Assembly: GCF_023159225.1 (NCBI RefSeq)
Contig: NC_063161.1
Coordinates: 123,976,958-124,040,957, forward strand
Direction: 5' to 3'
Source of the DNA: Perognathus longimembris pacificus
Taxonomy: Eukaryota; Chordata; Mammalia; Rodentia; Heteromyidae
DNA length: 64,000 nt
A program made the translations under genes and the position numbers. The notes beneath the pieces are model-generated. The model had not been told where the DNA came from. It saw nothing but the letters and a program-made list of their open reading frames with translations, and searched no databases. This document shows positions 50,338 through 64,000 of the stretch, piece after piece. Each line of letters opens with the position of its first letter. Positions within the stretch are counted from its first letter, which is position 1.

Positions 50338-52286
50338 TAAGTCAGGATGAATTTCCATACCTTTTCTAATAACAAATTTATTTTCATATTATTTTGGCTA
50401 CAGGGGAAGATTTCAATATTTACAATTCACGATCAATTACATACAAGCAAAATGGAAAGGCTTTTCAAAACTCAGAACAACATTCTGGATGAGTAGACTG
50501 TTTAAAGTCATTTTTGGCTGGGAGATGCAGGTGAAAAAAATTCTCAATGCTTTGTGTAAAAGAAAAGAATAAACTAGAAGAATCAGTATAATACTTTCCT
50601 GCAGCCTTGTTTTGTAACGAATATTTGTAATGCATATTTGAAACATTTGTAATGTCATACACACACACAGCCACACAACTACACACACACAAAATCAAAA
50701 CAATTTTTAATTCTCTAACAACCCAATTCTTTATACTGTTCCCTTGATGTGTTTCCATTACTTAAATGCTTTCTGCAATCCATGATTTCGGGGGACTTAT
50801 AATAAAACAGTAGTATAAAGAATAGTGCTTTGAAGAACAGTGGAATGGTCTCAGAAGCAATGTCTCTTTCTAACCTTCTCCTGTCCATCTTTCACTACTT
50901 TCTCTTTCCCTGAGGCAAGCTGCAGAAACTGGCATTCTCTTTTCCCAAGGTAGATTTTACTAACTAGAGCCCTTTTCCCACAAAGACAGCTATAAAAACT
51001 AGAAATATTACTCTAACCTTCCCATGCCTTTCTGTTTAAGAGATAACATAAAAATTTTTCTGCCTTACACTATCTGATAATAGGTTATAAGACCTTCCTT
51101 CTAGAAGAGATCCTGCCTTATACAGAAATATATAACCCCAAGGCTTGCTAGGCTTCTTTCCCCTTTCAGTCAATTAGCATTAAGTGATATGCCTTTTAGC
51201 CTAGTCACACTTCTTTCTTTTATTTTCATTACATTACTTTTTATTGGTTTATGTCATTTATGTTGGAGGTGAGTACTTCATTGCTACATATCCATACATG
51301 TTTACATGTTATTCATCAATTTCACCTCTGTATCACAATCCCTGCAACTAGCCTTCCTTCTAAGAATTAGCAACTCCAACCAGATTAACTTGTTCCAATC
51401 ACACTTCTACAAGGTGGCTCATTTATATAGCTTACATGCATCACATAAATTTGCTTGTACTTGTGTGCTTAAGTCTTAATTTCCTTTTCAGGGGGAGAAG
51501 GGAAGTGCACATATCAAAGTTCCAACTTTAGGTGATCAATTCATGTTGTGTCTCAACTTCCTTGCTTTTTCAGTGCTCTTGCACTTGAACCACACCTCTA
51601 GTCTGGTACTCTGATAACTGGAGATGGAATCTCAGTCTTTCCTGCCTAGGGTGGTTTTGAAACAATCCTTCTGGTCTCAGTCACCAGGATAGCAAGGATT
51701 ACAGGCCTAAACTAAGTTTACCATTTCTGAAGGCTCACATGGAACTGGATGCTTTTCTCTTGTTAACCTGTTTGTTCATGTAAGAGTACTAGCCACCAAC
51801 CTCGTGATTGGTGAGGAACGATATCACAACTTTCCTCTCCCCCAAGTTTTGTCAGGCACACTGGCATTCTCTTCATTACTTAATAGGCAGATATTTTACC
51901 AACAAAATGAAATAAAATAATTTTAAAATACTTGTTAAAACTGGTTACATTTTTCTACCACTAAAATAACATAAATTACTCTGATGGTTTTCCTAGATAA
52001 GTGATTTGTAATTTATCGAAAGTTGTTAAAAACAAAGTGAATTAGCTATTCTGCGATAAAGTTTTGTTAATCTAAAATGTAGTACTGGGACAATGTTCAG
52101 AGAGATCTTTAGGTGGTTTAAAAGATCACTGACATATAATGCAAACAAACAAACAAAAAAGGCTGCCCAAAAAGGATAACCAAAAGACAGAGATGAAGAT
52201 ACAGATCTCTCATAGCAACATGCAAATCAGACATACTTCAAATTATACCATTGGGAAACTTTTAGGTTACTTTTGATGCACCAGAT
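50338..52286. other. Mostly unassigned DNA downstream of TUSC1
   Basis: Contains the SINE at 51560-51715. 50880-51180 is a somewhat GC-richer block with TATAAAAAC and could be an old LTR, but this is not supported enough to call. Confidence 0.45.
51560..51715 (-). mobile_element. Old reversed dimeric SINE
   Basis: CACTTGAACCACACCTCTAG, TCTGGTCTCAGTCACCAGGA and AGCAAGGATTACAGGCC. Confidence 0.6.
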
Positions 52287-52292
52287 TTTATT
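52287..52292 (-). terminator. Candidate poly(A) signal of TUSC1
   Basis: AATAAA on the minus strand (TTTATT on plus). It is the first such hexamer downstream of the TUSC1 stop, about 630 bases away, and no minus-strand ATTAAA comes before it. This is a reasonable but unproven 3' end for the single-exon transcript. Confidence 0.4.
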
Positions 52293-52760
52293 CACCAGTT
52301 CAAAACAATCACCTTATGAGCAGATTCCTTAAAAATTCTCCATGGATAAATCAGTATGTATGTATAAGGCGTGTGTGCATTGGAGTTATGAGCAATCATA
52401 AGTTATAAATGATCTTCATAAAATAAAGATGGATACTTCATTGGACATCCAATTAATACCAATCTATAAAAAATATGCAAAATGTCTGCCATGACACATA
52501 GTAAATAACTGGAAGGACTGAAGAATGTACAATACACTTAAGCAACTCACTTTTCGAGTCAAAACTAGAGAAAACAAAGATAAAGCAGTTTTCACAACAC
52601 TTAGAAAAGTTGAAGACTGAAAAAGTGCCCATCAGAAGCCAGTTCCGGTTGTAAAACCCACCCTTGCATCATTAGGCCTCTGGTCTGTAGAGCACCACAG
52701 TTAGATGCTCCACTTGTGAAGATGCACCAGAAAGAGTCGGCGGGAGGGGCCTGCCGGGAG

Positions 52761-52909
52761 GTGGGCGTGGCGTACGCAGAATTGGGCGTGGGAACGCCGA
52801 AGTGGGCGGGGCGGACACAGCATTCTGATTTTCCTAGACTGAGTGCAGCCTGGTTCTGCGCGCTCAGGGGGCGGGGCCTTCACGAGCCCCGCCTCCAGGC
52901 TCCGCCCCC
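52761..52909. promoter_or_regulatory. Cluster of GC boxes (Sp/KLF-type) just 3' of the TUSC1 stop
   Basis: Six GC-box-like motifs occur within 150 bases: GTGGGCGTGG at 52761-52770, a TTGGGCGTGGG motif at about 52782-52792, GTGGGCGGGGC at 52802-52812, GGGGGCGGGGCC at 52867-52878, and the reverse forms GCCCCGCCTCC (52886-52896) and CTCCGCCCCC (52900-52909). All lie downstream of the TUSC1 stop codon, where a promoter is not expected. They may be ordinary CpG-island sequence or mark a second or antisense promoter. Confidence 0.5.
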
Positions 52910-52924
52910 AGCCAAGCTCCAGGG

Positions 52925-53917
<993 letters not shown>

Positions 53918-53960
53918 CTACTCATCCAGTGATACATTCTGGGTAGGACACACAGGGCGG

Positions 53961-55855
53961 GAAGTTGAGCAGAGGTGATGACTGCGGTTTACAACCCACC
54001 CCTGTTGAAATGTAACTTTCAAACATTGGATTGCGATGGGCTGAGCACCTTTTCCTGGGGTTCTGGAGCTCCAGACAGGTAATGCTGGAAATAATTTTGG
54101 CGAGTCTCAGGAATCCACTTAGTACATTGTCTCAAACTTTATGGAAATTAGTATATTCCCCCCCACCTGCCAACCTGTGAAACTCAAGATGCCGGCATTT
54201 GTACCAAGTAAATTCCACAATGTAGGAGCCAGTGGTTATAACTCCTAGAATGAATCGATTGTCTTTTTAGAATCTCAACGGGTAAAATCAGTAGATTATC
54301 GAAAAGTAAATTAAGGGTAAGGTACTAGAGCCAGAATCTTGGGGAGAGAGTTGGTAACAAGAATCTCTATCTTCTTGTCAAGAAGGGAGCTATAGACTGC
54401 TCGGTAAGCATGCACGAACTCATTGGTTTAATCTCTAACCCTACAAGAAGACAGCCTTAAATTTTAAAGTCCTGGGTAATTCTTATATTTAATAAAGTTT
54501 CCAAGCCACTGGAGCAAGTAAATTAATAAACAAGAATTTCTGAGAAACCAGGCTTAAGGATTTAGGACTTGTTATCCACCACACCAAATGGGGAAATACA
54601 TTTATTACTTTACTTTTGCCAAGTAAGATCCTGAAATACCACAAACACAACAATTGTCACAACTATTGAATGAAGTAAGTCGTGAGAATTTCAAAAAAAA
54701 ATGTAGTGTAGTATTATGAAAGTCCATGTCATCTTTCATTTCCAAGAAGCTTTATGTAAACTTTGTTGCAGACAGGAACTGAATCCTCTGTGAACTTTTG
54801 AACCAAAATACATTGTTTCTCTTTTCCTTACAAGGAAAGATGATTAACTCTCAAGTGCAAGCATCAAATTTTAGAAGCCTGTGAAATAAAAGATGGACAT
54901 GACTCATAATCTGAGAAACATGTGGCACTAGGCAGTCACCCCTTGAAATAGGAACTGAGTACTATTGTATTTTAGGTTTTTTTCACTCTTTCCTCCACCT
55001 CTACAGTTATCACTTTATAGTATTTTTATTGCTTCCTAAGTTAGAGGTATCATTTTTCTTGTAGAATATCTTCTAAAATTTGTAACTGTTGCAATGAATC
55101 TGATTTCCTAAAAAAAAAAAATTAGGGCCTAATTGAGGCCCAAGTTCATGCCTTCCTCTCTGTGTTCCACTTAAGTTTCAAATATGTTCTTTCATCTTGA
55201 TAATGAAGTAGTGTGAAATGTTATATCATGCAGGTACAACTGATTAAGCGAAAAAGATCCAGTAAAATGGCCTGTTTGATGTATTTTAATGGCAAATAAA
55301 ATCTGCATTTTTTAAAGCAAGGGCCATTAGTACCAGCAGAAGTAAGGCATGTGCCACATGCAACTTTTTATTAAAAAAAGGAAAGGAAGGAATAAAAGAA
55401 AAATGATTAGTACAACAAAATGTGTGCAATCTTAGCATTGTTTTAGCAATGAATATTTCTTTAGCACAGTAGTGATAAATTAATATCAATGTCAATAATT
55501 TGATAATATAATGAAATTCACTCCTATGTCTCCAGTTGTTGATTTTTCTTAGACAAATAGATAAGCAAATAAACGTGAACTTGACTAATTCTTGGTGTGG
55601 GTGTGGGTGTGGGTGTGGTCAGGTGACTAAAGGAAGATGAGGAATGGCAGAAGAAGGGAAGAAGTGAGAGAGGGAGACAGTGGGTTGCTGAGAGACAGGG
55701 AGACAGATGCAAATAGTTCTTGAATGAGTGGAATGTTGAAAACGGTTTTCACTTTCTCATATAATCTAAGAGAAACACTTTAACCATGTGAAATTGCTAA
55801 CATTTAATAGTGAAAGTCTATGTAACAGATGAGCTAAGTCAAAGTCACCAAGAGG
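53961..55855. other. Unassigned DNA upstream of TUSC1
   Basis: Falls back to AT-rich sequence after the CpG island. No gene is seen; distal control elements cannot be judged from a single sequence. Confidence 0.5.
55592..55619. repeat. (GGTGTG)n repeat
   Basis: Four GGTGTG units ending in GGTC; G-rich but with only GGG triplets separated by TGT. Confidence 0.85.
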
Positions 55856-56024
55856 ACTAGGGATGTAGCTGAAGGCTAAAAGAGTTGCCTAACAGATATG
55901 CAAGGCCCTGGGTTTAATCATAGCACTGGAGAGAGAGAGAGAGCGAGGGAGGGAAGGAGGAAGAGGGAGGGAGGGAGGGAGGGAGGGAGGGAGGGAGGGA
56001 GGGAGGGAGGGAAAGAGAAAGAGA
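55856..56024 (+). mobile_element. ID-like monomer with (GGGA)n tail
   Basis: GGACTAGGGATGTAGCTGAA to GGCCCTGGGTTTAATCATAG is an ID head; a purine-only tail of GA and GGGA units follows (55929-56024). Confidence 0.7.
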
Positions 56025-57589
56025 ACCTTGGATAAATAGAATTTTTTTTCAAAACCCACTAAGAAAGGCTTGTAGGATGCTGTCAACCACTTCCTTATTA
56101 GCAAACTTTAGTGACTATTCTTAATATTTAGCCAATAGTATATGGTCTTAAAATTTTATGAATAAGAAGTCCAGGTATGGAGTCAGATGTATCTGCAAAT
56201 TTGACAAATACTACACCCTTCCCAACCCAGACATATGGCTTTATCCAAGCTCTTGAAGTCAAAGTTTACGCATTTGTTTTAAGGAAGTTTACTCATTTAT
56301 TTTAACTCATTTGTGTTTATTGTCAAAATAGAGTCAGCCAATAAAGTTGATTTTATTTTACATGCAGGCATTTATAAAGTGACTTGTGAATAGCCAGTGC
56401 TATTTCAAATTCTCATTTCAGTTATTTGACTAAGGAACCACCAAATAAAAAAAATGTCGTTCCTTTGGGGATATGATTTTTATTTCTTGATAGTTCTCAT
56501 TAAGTGTCTGGGTTTTAAAATCCATACTTTGTAAGCCCCTTGTGATGAGGAGTTGGTTAATCACATTCTGAACTTTGTGTTTGCTAATATTCTTTCTAAA
56601 GCCCTAGATGAATATGGTTTATTTTCTGGAGGCAGATTTATTAGGGCAATGAAGAGCACATATTGATGCTTGGTAGCATGAATATCTCTTTATTGGAATA
56701 ATTACTAGAGAGTTAGGAATTGAAAATATTGATTGCATTTATTTAGTCTTTTGATATGGACAAAAATATTAAAGGCCATCAAACACTAGCATTGCCCTTT
56801 GACAGCATTATTTAATTCTAGCTACAGGGAATATCATAAACAAAAGCAACATGACTTATTTATCTCAATTATGGTTCTTCCTACATGATGGGAGGGCTAC
56901 CCTCCCTTCAGACATCAAATAAAGTAATGTTTAATATTATACCCCCCTTCCTTCAAAAAGTGTAATACAAGAAGCTATTTGCAAGATAGATTCGTAGAAA
57001 ACAGTGTACTACACAGAAAAGCTATCCACACAAGATAGACAAGATGCCTAACAAAAATAGTAGCCCAAAGTAAACTGCTTAAGGTAGGATACGTCTTTGT
57101 TAGTTCTACAATAGAGTTTCTGCGTGCTGTGTTTTTATACATGCTTTTAGTAGTCATGTGTAGCTTAGAAGCTAGGATGTTGGATTAAAAGAGAGTGCGT
57201 TGCTCTCAGCACAAAAGATTTTATAGGACTAAAATGTAAAATTCATATATCACAACGTTAATTATTATTAGGTCTCAGCCTGCAGAAACTATGTTGAAAT
57301 TGACCATGAAAATCTTCCTGTTTTTTTCCTCCATCCTTTTCTGAATATACCATTTCATCACAATAGAAAATTCTTTCAAGAGCCTTATACATACAGAGCT
57401 ATCTTACTCTTCAATATATGTAAATTAGTGATTCTCTCACAATTTGAATTTGCATTTATATCATGCATGCTTATAAATTCTGCTAAAAATTAAGTTAAAA
57501 TTATGAATATGTATAAATATAAATACATATAAAATTTATTTACTGCCTTATTTTTTTTCTAGGTAACGTTCCATAATTTTAACCAGATC

Positions 57590-57755
57590 AGCCTTGGACT
57601 GAGGTCCCCATGTAGCTGAAATCACACTTGGTTTATTGTTTGACATAGAGATTACATGTACATTTTTGGCTAGGCTATCCTCAAATCTAGAATCTACCCA
57701 TTTCTGCTTCTTCAGTAGCTCAGATTATAGGCACGACCCACCATACTTTGCCTAT
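57590..57755 (-). mobile_element. Possible reversed B1-like SINE
   Basis: GCTTCTTCAGTAGCTCAGAT and TATAGGCACGACCCACCATA keep the reversed B1 order. Confidence 0.4.
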
Positions 57756-57779
57756 TCTATTGCTTATTTAAGCAAACTA

Positions 57780-58315
57780 ATATTGATCCATCTCTTTTAT
57801 TCCCAAGCCTAACAATTCACTTGTGATTATTTAAGTTTTTTATGACAATATGTCTGGATCACTGTCACCCCATTCATCATTCTCGTACATTCCTCTCAAC
57901 CCACCCCTAAGTTTTCTTGATTTTGTAGGATATACATGAATTTTTACTGCAGTCTCCGCTCTTCTCTTTATTGTCTACCTCTCTCCCCTTGACGCCATTC
58001 TACCCCTTTCAAGTATCCATTTCCTTGTTCTTGTTTTGTTGGACTATGATTTTGCCTCTCCAAGGAATTACACTGTTTGAGCTCTCTCCCCTGGATCTAT
58101 CCAATTTCAATCAACACATTTGTGTATACTTGCATAACGCCTAAGGTATTTACCTACGTATTTATAACCTAATTCTAGTTTCAACATCTGATCACCTTTG
58201 CCTCTTTGGAATTCACCTACTTCACTTATTTTTTCACATCTCCTTCCATTGCTTTGCAAATGATGCATTATCATTCTTTCTAACAGGTGAGTAAAATTGT
58301 ATTGTATATGCATAG
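57780..58315 (-). mobile_element. Old L1 3' UTR remnant
   Basis: On the minus strand, CAATACAATTTTACTCACCT followed by a GATGCATCATTTGCAAAGCA-like phrase corresponds to the usual L1 phrase in which a mouse- or human-type element reads 'tcagccataaa...atgtcatttgc'. Heavily diverged. Confidence 0.5.
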
Positions 58316-58319
58316 AGGT

Positions 58320-58690
58320 GTATAGGCTAGTGGTGTGGTTTATATGGTCAAGCACCACTTCACATGCAAGAGAAGGAAGCTTGAGGCCCTGAGTTCCAAT
58401 TCTAATGCCGACAAAATAAAGAAAAAAAGAGTTATCTTTATTTTTTTTTCTCAGCATCTCTTCAGACACATCAGAGTACTTCAAATGACTACTACCCATT
58501 GCCTGGTTTTCTAGTGTCTTAATCTTTGCCCCTTCTAATTCATGATATAATGTGGCCAGTGTGATTATTATTGGGTTTTTTTTTTTTTTCTGTTTCTCAT
58601 GGGGCTTGAACTCTGGCCCTGAGCTCTTCAGCTTATGGCTAGAGCTTTACCACCAACTCTACCATAAACTTTTCAGGCGTTCCCATTATA
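58320..58690. mobile_element. Two old SINE fragments
   Basis: 58320-58430 is a forward ID-like copy (GAGGCCCTGAGTTCCAATTC); 58585-58690 is a reversed Geo-type copy (GGGGCTTGAACTCTGGCCCT). Confidence 0.45.
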
Positions 58691-59939
58691 TTTCTAAGAA
58701 AATCTCAAACTTTGTTACATACCCTTTTGCAGGGCTACAGATTCTCAATAATATGAATTCTAGGTTGTCTTCTAGGCTATAGTGTGTCTAGCTTCTTGAA
58801 TACAGAATGTAAAATTTAAAAAGCTAATGTTAGTAATCACTATGGTAGGAACAAGTGTAATGGTGCTCAAATGTGGCCTTCAATAAATAAACTAAGGAGT
58901 CTTTTGTTTTGAGGTAGAAACCAGTAAGTTTGTTATGGCACCTAATAGGATAGCTGCCCCTAAATTTATTATTTCAATAGTTGAGTGTGAATCAGTAGAG
59001 TACTGATCATTTATTGAGTCATTCTTCCAAACAGTGGGTAAGAATAAAAGGATATAAAGACTTGTTTTTTTAAAATATATATTTCTATCATTTGGTTAAG
59101 TCTGAGTTTGTCTAATTATTGTTGAGTAGAGATTAATCAAATTGTTAACTAGATGGTTAGAATAGAAATTAGAGTATTTAGGAATGAGATAATTAATATA
59201 ATATCATTACTCTTTATAAGTGATGAGAGGCAAATCAATTTTGATTCATTTTTTCATCAAGGGGCTTTATGTTTAATATTTAAGTACTTTTAATGGGACC
59301 TAGTAAGTTGAGATTTTAAATTGGAACAGAATAAATAGATAGAAATAGAATTATTTTAACAGTGACAATACATTGTATTAGTAAATATACTGGCATTTCA
59401 GTAATAAAGGTATTAATGATATCAGTCTTTAATTTTATAAGTTAATGCTATTTTGTTTCACAGTGATGTAGCACAGGTGGTGATCAGTTTTCAAAGTGTG
59501 TCAGTGGAACTATGCCAGCTATAAACAGTATTTAACTATAACTGGATTCACAAATTGCTGAAATATGCCCCTGGTATGGGCATGGGTATGTGAGTTTTGC
59601 TATTCAGTTTACATGCCTGGAATTGCATTTGTCTTTGGATATAAAAATGAGACAATCCCTGATTGCATGCTCCTTCAGATAGCAGTGGACATTTCATAGA
59701 GCACATCATACTGTCTCCCACCTTGGTGTTTTGAACATTATTTTCAATCTAATTGCAACATATTTTTTTCTTAACTCTGTCTTGGCCCACTACCTTGCTT
59801 ACAACTCTTTAGAGTATTCTTACCATCATTGCCCTCCTTGATGATTTAACTATCTATGCCCTCTCTTTATTTCAGAATCTTAAATTTTAGTTTTAGTTGC
59901 ATTTCGTTTCTTTTGTATTGATCTTTAAGCTCTACTGAG

Positions 59940-60066
59940 ACACACTATTTTATGTATTGCTCTAATCTGTAAGTTACATGAAACAAACTATCTGATTTGT
60001 TTATCCCCTTACACTGCCTAGCACAGTGTAGATACTCAATAAATATTTGTTGGATAAATGAATGAA
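59940..60066 (+). mobile_element. L2-like 3' end
   Basis: CTAGCACAGTGTAGATACTC then AATAAATATTTGTTGGATAA and ATGAATGAAT is the classic ending of ancient L2/MIR elements. Confidence 0.7.
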
Positions 60067-61309
60067 TCCTAGGGTGATCAATAGCTCTTTGTTCAGCATA
60101 ACAACCCTTGATTGTTAAAAAATGAAGCTATTACTAAATCTTTGCCTGAGATTATTTTTTCAAGAAGGCTTTGGAAATCAAATGTTTATAAAATTAGCTT
60201 AGATTAATCACATTTGTAGGACATATCTTGATTTAGAGAGATATTGACCAAGGGAGATCTTAACCTATATAATTAGTAAAATCTAGATGGATCAAAATAA
60301 CAATGCTTTGGACAAAATATCACAAAATTGACTAAGCAATTTACAAGATGTTTGAATGTGAAAAACTGATTCTACACAATGTTTTCCTAGTCCCAAAGTA
60401 ACTATAGCTTTAAGCAAAACAAACAAAACTTTGTTTATGTCTTAATCACATGTAAGTTCTCTATCACTGAAGGCGCTCCATGATGAAACCCAAGCCAACT
60501 ATTGACTACAAACTTTAGCAAATAGGCAGATGAGGAAGAAAAAGCTAGAATAGATTTTAAAACAGACAAACCATTAATGTTGAAACAAAGAATTTTTTTA
60601 ATGTGGTGTAAGTGCAAAGGGAAACTTCCACTTTCTCTGCACTGGCCATGGCTCTTCGAGAGTACTGCCAAGCTTAGCTGTATATTCCAAGAATTTTATC
60701 TAGCGATTACACTAGGATGGACACAGAGGTTCAAAGTAAATGGCCACTAGAAGGGATTAAAGATAGTCCAATAAAACCTCAGTTCATGATCTAATCAAAT
60801 TTCCTAACTCCCTGCCTTTGCCCCTGTGTCAGAAGAGCTATTATTCCCTCTTCTTCCTTCTACTACCTAGGCATTGTTCTTTTATTATATTTTTTTCTGG
60901 AACTTGGACTCAAACTCTTAAAACCTTTTCAATGTAATGCTCCAAGTGCCTGTACTAAGGCATGAAAGATTTGTTTCTGTTATTTCCATAAGAACTGAGA
61001 AAACAAGTTGAATTTGGTTTTGACTCATTAAGGAAAATACTTGTAGAATTTCCTAAGTCATAGTTCTTGACTGTTGCGAACCACTATTTTAGCTCTAGTT
61101 AGGGGAGATAGTTTTTTCCCTTGTTGGGCATAAATTCCAACCAATGTTTTTAGGATAAAAGTATTGAATATATTCCATACTATAATCAGATCCATAATGG
61201 TAAGGCCCATCTCATAACTCAGATGAGACATTAAAGTTCTAAGTGAGTTATTATTTTTAATGCATAGGATGTTTCACACATGTATGAAGCATTCATATAA
61301 TTTTTTTAA

Positions 61310-61392
61310 TTTTTTGACTGCCTTTGAACTGCTAATCCTGTGTATCTTAGCCTCCTGAATAGCTAGGATTACACGTGTGTCACTACTGTTGA
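61310..61392 (-). mobile_element. Reversed B1-like fragment
   Basis: TTAGCCTCCTGAATAGCTAG then GATTACACGTGTGTCACTAC. Confidence 0.55.
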
Positions 61393-63427
61393 CATAAAAA
61401 GGTCTGACAAATCTAGGAAAGGAAATTTACTTTGGGACTTATATTATGAAATGGCCAGGTTCTGGAAGAGCTCATTATTACGAAGGAACTATAGCTATTA
61501 GTTACAGTTTCATGATCATGTTGTATGATAAGTGTAAGAGGCACCATAAGAATATATAGATCGCCAAATGTCAGTTGCTCATACCTGATGTGTGTATTTA
61601 TAAGCAAGTATCCACATATCTTTATGATTTCACGTGGTAAAAGTAGAAAGGTATTGATTTGTTCAAGGTAATTTGAGTTAGCTATAACAAGTACAGGATA
61701 CATTTTTGGTTATAAGCTTCCCTTTAGTTACTTCTTACTGAGTGGCATACTATAATTTGGCAAGCTCTGTAGTGCAACATTAGTGATGTTCCAATGAGAA
61801 GGGTGCATGGAAGCATCCCAATGACCAGCCCTGTTCTCAAACCAAGCTCTGCAAACTTTTGTTTGAAAGACTAAAACAGTCTTTTCCTTATTCTTGATAT
61901 CAACAAAGCAACAAACAAAAGCCAGCTCTTTTAGAAAATCCTCTTAAATGTCTCAGATTAGGTCTGTCAGCTGAGCCTATTGTTGCTTGGAGATTTAAAG
62001 GTTTCAGGGGAGACTCCACAAGAAAGAACACTGTCTGCTTTAACAGCTTTGACTTGAAGAAAACATTTCTTTTTCCCCCTCAGCCACCTTCACAAGCAAG
62101 AAACATCTGTCTGTGGATGAGACAAAGGGTGTCAGACCAGAACTATCTATCAGAATATGACTTAAGGAAAAAGGCTATTCATATTGAGAAAAATAAAATA
62201 ACTGAAGTCTGTGGAATGAAAACAAGGTACACATCCTATATGCTAAAGGACTAAGAATACTGAATAGGGAGTTTCTGTAAATGCAAATGTCTTCCACATT
62301 CCTTTCCCCAGGGAATGTGCTGATTGATTTTCATGCTTATTTTTAAATGTAGTTTATGACTGCACAGTGGTTTTCATTCTGGTCTGTTTCTTCCTGTTTT
62401 AGCATACATGGAGGGCTACTGCCTAAGAAAGTGGAAGGCAAAATCATGGCTTCTAGAGGACCTGTGTCAACTGTGGCTTCTAGGCCTGTCTGGCTTGGGC
62501 AGGATGGGATGGATTATGGGCCACCCACAAACAATGTTTTCCTTGCCTGGTCAGAAGGCTGTAGTTCCTGGTCACAATGTGTCCTACACTGTCTGTAAAT
62601 AAGATCTCAGTATCCTTTTCCAGTATTGTTTCTATTTCAAGGACATGAACAGTAGCCTTGGTGTTAACACTTCTGTAACTTTTGGGCTAGCTCTCTCTTT
62701 CTGGTTGTCTCTAGTCAGCAAAAGACTATTTCCTTTGCAAACCATCCTGGACAGTTTTAAAGAGAAAGGAAGTGAGTTAAGTAAGATGAAGTGTGCTCTG
62801 GCAGATGAAGATATGATTTATGGCCAAGTTGCATGCAAATTAATATTTTCTATGTCACAGGCACTGAAATGCTGCTTTAGCTGAAAAGCACTGACTGATT
62901 CTACTTGAGCCCAGGAATTATTCAAAAGCAAGATAAAAGCTAGGCATTTCCTCCTCCATTTTGTAGATGTGTCTTTTGCTCTGAGACATTTCTCCCTGTG
63001 CAAGCATATTGGAATCCAGGGAGGACCAGACAGAAGGCAAAGACTACCCATCAGGCAGCACTTACTTTTAGTGTAACAAGGGTCTCCAAATACTGAACCA
63101 GGCTACCTCTGACCTATCATGCTGGAGAATCAGACTTCATTTAGACCTAAAGCAAATGTCTGCAATGTTGGTGTTACTAAAAAGTTATCTCAAAATATCT
63201 TCTTTGGTCTTTGTCCAATAAGAGAAGACGTAATGTATAATGAAAGTGAGAAGAAAGTTTTAAGGAACATATGGCCAGCAAAGATTCTTGCATGTCACTG
63301 GAGTTTCTTTTTGCCATGTCTAGGGTACATGCAAGGATTATAGTGTTACCATGTTAGAATCTCAGTGACAGGGTCATCAGGATCTAGGTCCTAGTTCTTT
63401 TGTGTCCTGATTAAAGAAGTGAGCAGG

Positions 63428-63520
63428 TAACAAACAGTACAAGAAATGTATCCAATGCCTAACGTATGAAACTGTAACCTCTCTGTACATCAGTTTGATA
63501 ATAAAAATTTGAATAAAAAA
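63428..63520 (+). mobile_element. Extremely 5'-truncated L1 (93 bp)
   Basis: Only the last part of the L1 3' UTR (GTATGAAACTGTAACCTCTC, GATAATAAAAATTTG) and a short A tail. Perfect 15-bp duplications AAAGAAGTGAGCAGG at 63413-63427 and 63521-63535. The target reads TT/AAAG, close to the L1 endonuclease preference. Confidence 0.93.
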
Positions 63521-63942
63521 AAAGAAGTGAGCAGGACATAGACAGGAACCACAGAAACATATCAAAGCAAAAATATGATCTGCAAGAAAATGCAAAGACA
63601 TGTTATGTAAAGGAGATACAGTAAACCATGATAACATCCCTTCCTGCTTTTATGAGGGCTGTCTAGAAAGATGCAGGCATTGTTGTGTGAGGCTAGGCAG
63701 TGATGAAATACTGTTGAACAAGTTGATTGACAGGTGGGGATTACATAGCAAACAGGTATCCAGATTTGCTGGACTTGTCAACTGAATGTGTTTGTTCTCC
63801 TTGTATAAAGTGAGCAGTCTCTAAGCTGTATTCTGAATGTCATAGTACCTAAAGGTCATTGTGGTATTATTGTCAATATTACCTATGTTGCTGAAGGCTC
63901 TGTCTTGCTGGATATTTCTTGGCATGCTACTAATTTCTCTAA

Positions 63943-64000
63943 TTGAATAATTTTATTTATTTCATTTATTTGTTTATTTATTTATTTATTTATTTATTTC
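63943..64000. repeat. (TTTA)n microsatellite at the window edge
   Basis: Runs of TTTA with small breaks; it continues past the window end. Confidence 0.9.

Larger units (their letters stand above)
58691..63412. other. Mostly unassigned AT-rich DNA
   Basis: Only an L2 end (59940-60066) and a B1 scrap (61310-61392) are supported. Short frames at 62050-62900 have no recognised content. Confidence 0.5.

Noticed and set aside
62356..62602. Overlapping 80- and 64-codon frames resembling an exon
   Set aside because: Two frames over the same DNA, no homology recognised, no splice-site or conservation evidence.

Overview
The window is a gene-poor, AT-rich stretch of mammalian nuclear DNA, almost certainly from a rodent. 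Eight copies of a dimeric SINE lie in it. One half is an ID-like (tRNA-Ala-type) monomer with the phrase 'ggttcgattccccagcacc'; the other begins 'ggccagaagcggcgctgtgg' and ends 'ccaggactggcc' plus poly(A). From memory this matches the IDL-Geo SINE of the rodent superfamily Geomyoidea (kangaroo rats, pocket mice, pocket gophers). The genus cannot be decided here.

Only one functional protein gene is visible: an intronless, GC-rich gene on the minus strand at 52925-53530, recognised as TUSC1. It lies in a CpG island of about 1.2 kb and encodes 201 residues with two coiled-coil segments. In human this gene sits in a gene desert at 9p21.2, which agrees with the absence of other genes here.

Everything else is retrotransposon debris and unassigned sequence. 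0-26 kb: old B1/Geo-type SINEs with (AC)n tails, several L1 3' ends, an unidentified coding-like segment at 11.1-12.4 kb split by an L1, a local ~170-bp duplication (18.7 and 20.05 kb), and a processed CCT6A pseudogene (24.4-25.5 kb) with target-site duplications and a large internal deletion. 26-51 kb: all eight young SINE dimers, an L1 and a SINE stacked on one target site (32 kb), a probable solo LTR (39.9-40.6 kb), and a tRNA-Gln-derived retrosequence nested in a SINE (46.8 kb). 51-54 kb: TUSC1 and its CpG island. 54-64 kb: mostly unassigned DNA with a few L1, L2 and SINE remnants, ending with a 93-bp L1 insertion that has clear duplications.

No operon, CRISPR array, phage or novel multi-gene system is present. 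The points most worth attention are the all-Asn/all-Leu zipper core of TUSC1, the GC-box cluster at its 3' end, the triple target-site duplication at 32 kb, the tRNA-Gln retrosequence with an unassigned 3' body, and the unidentified coding-like segment. Repeat names rest on pattern recognition without a library search, and their boundaries are approximate unless target-site duplications are given.
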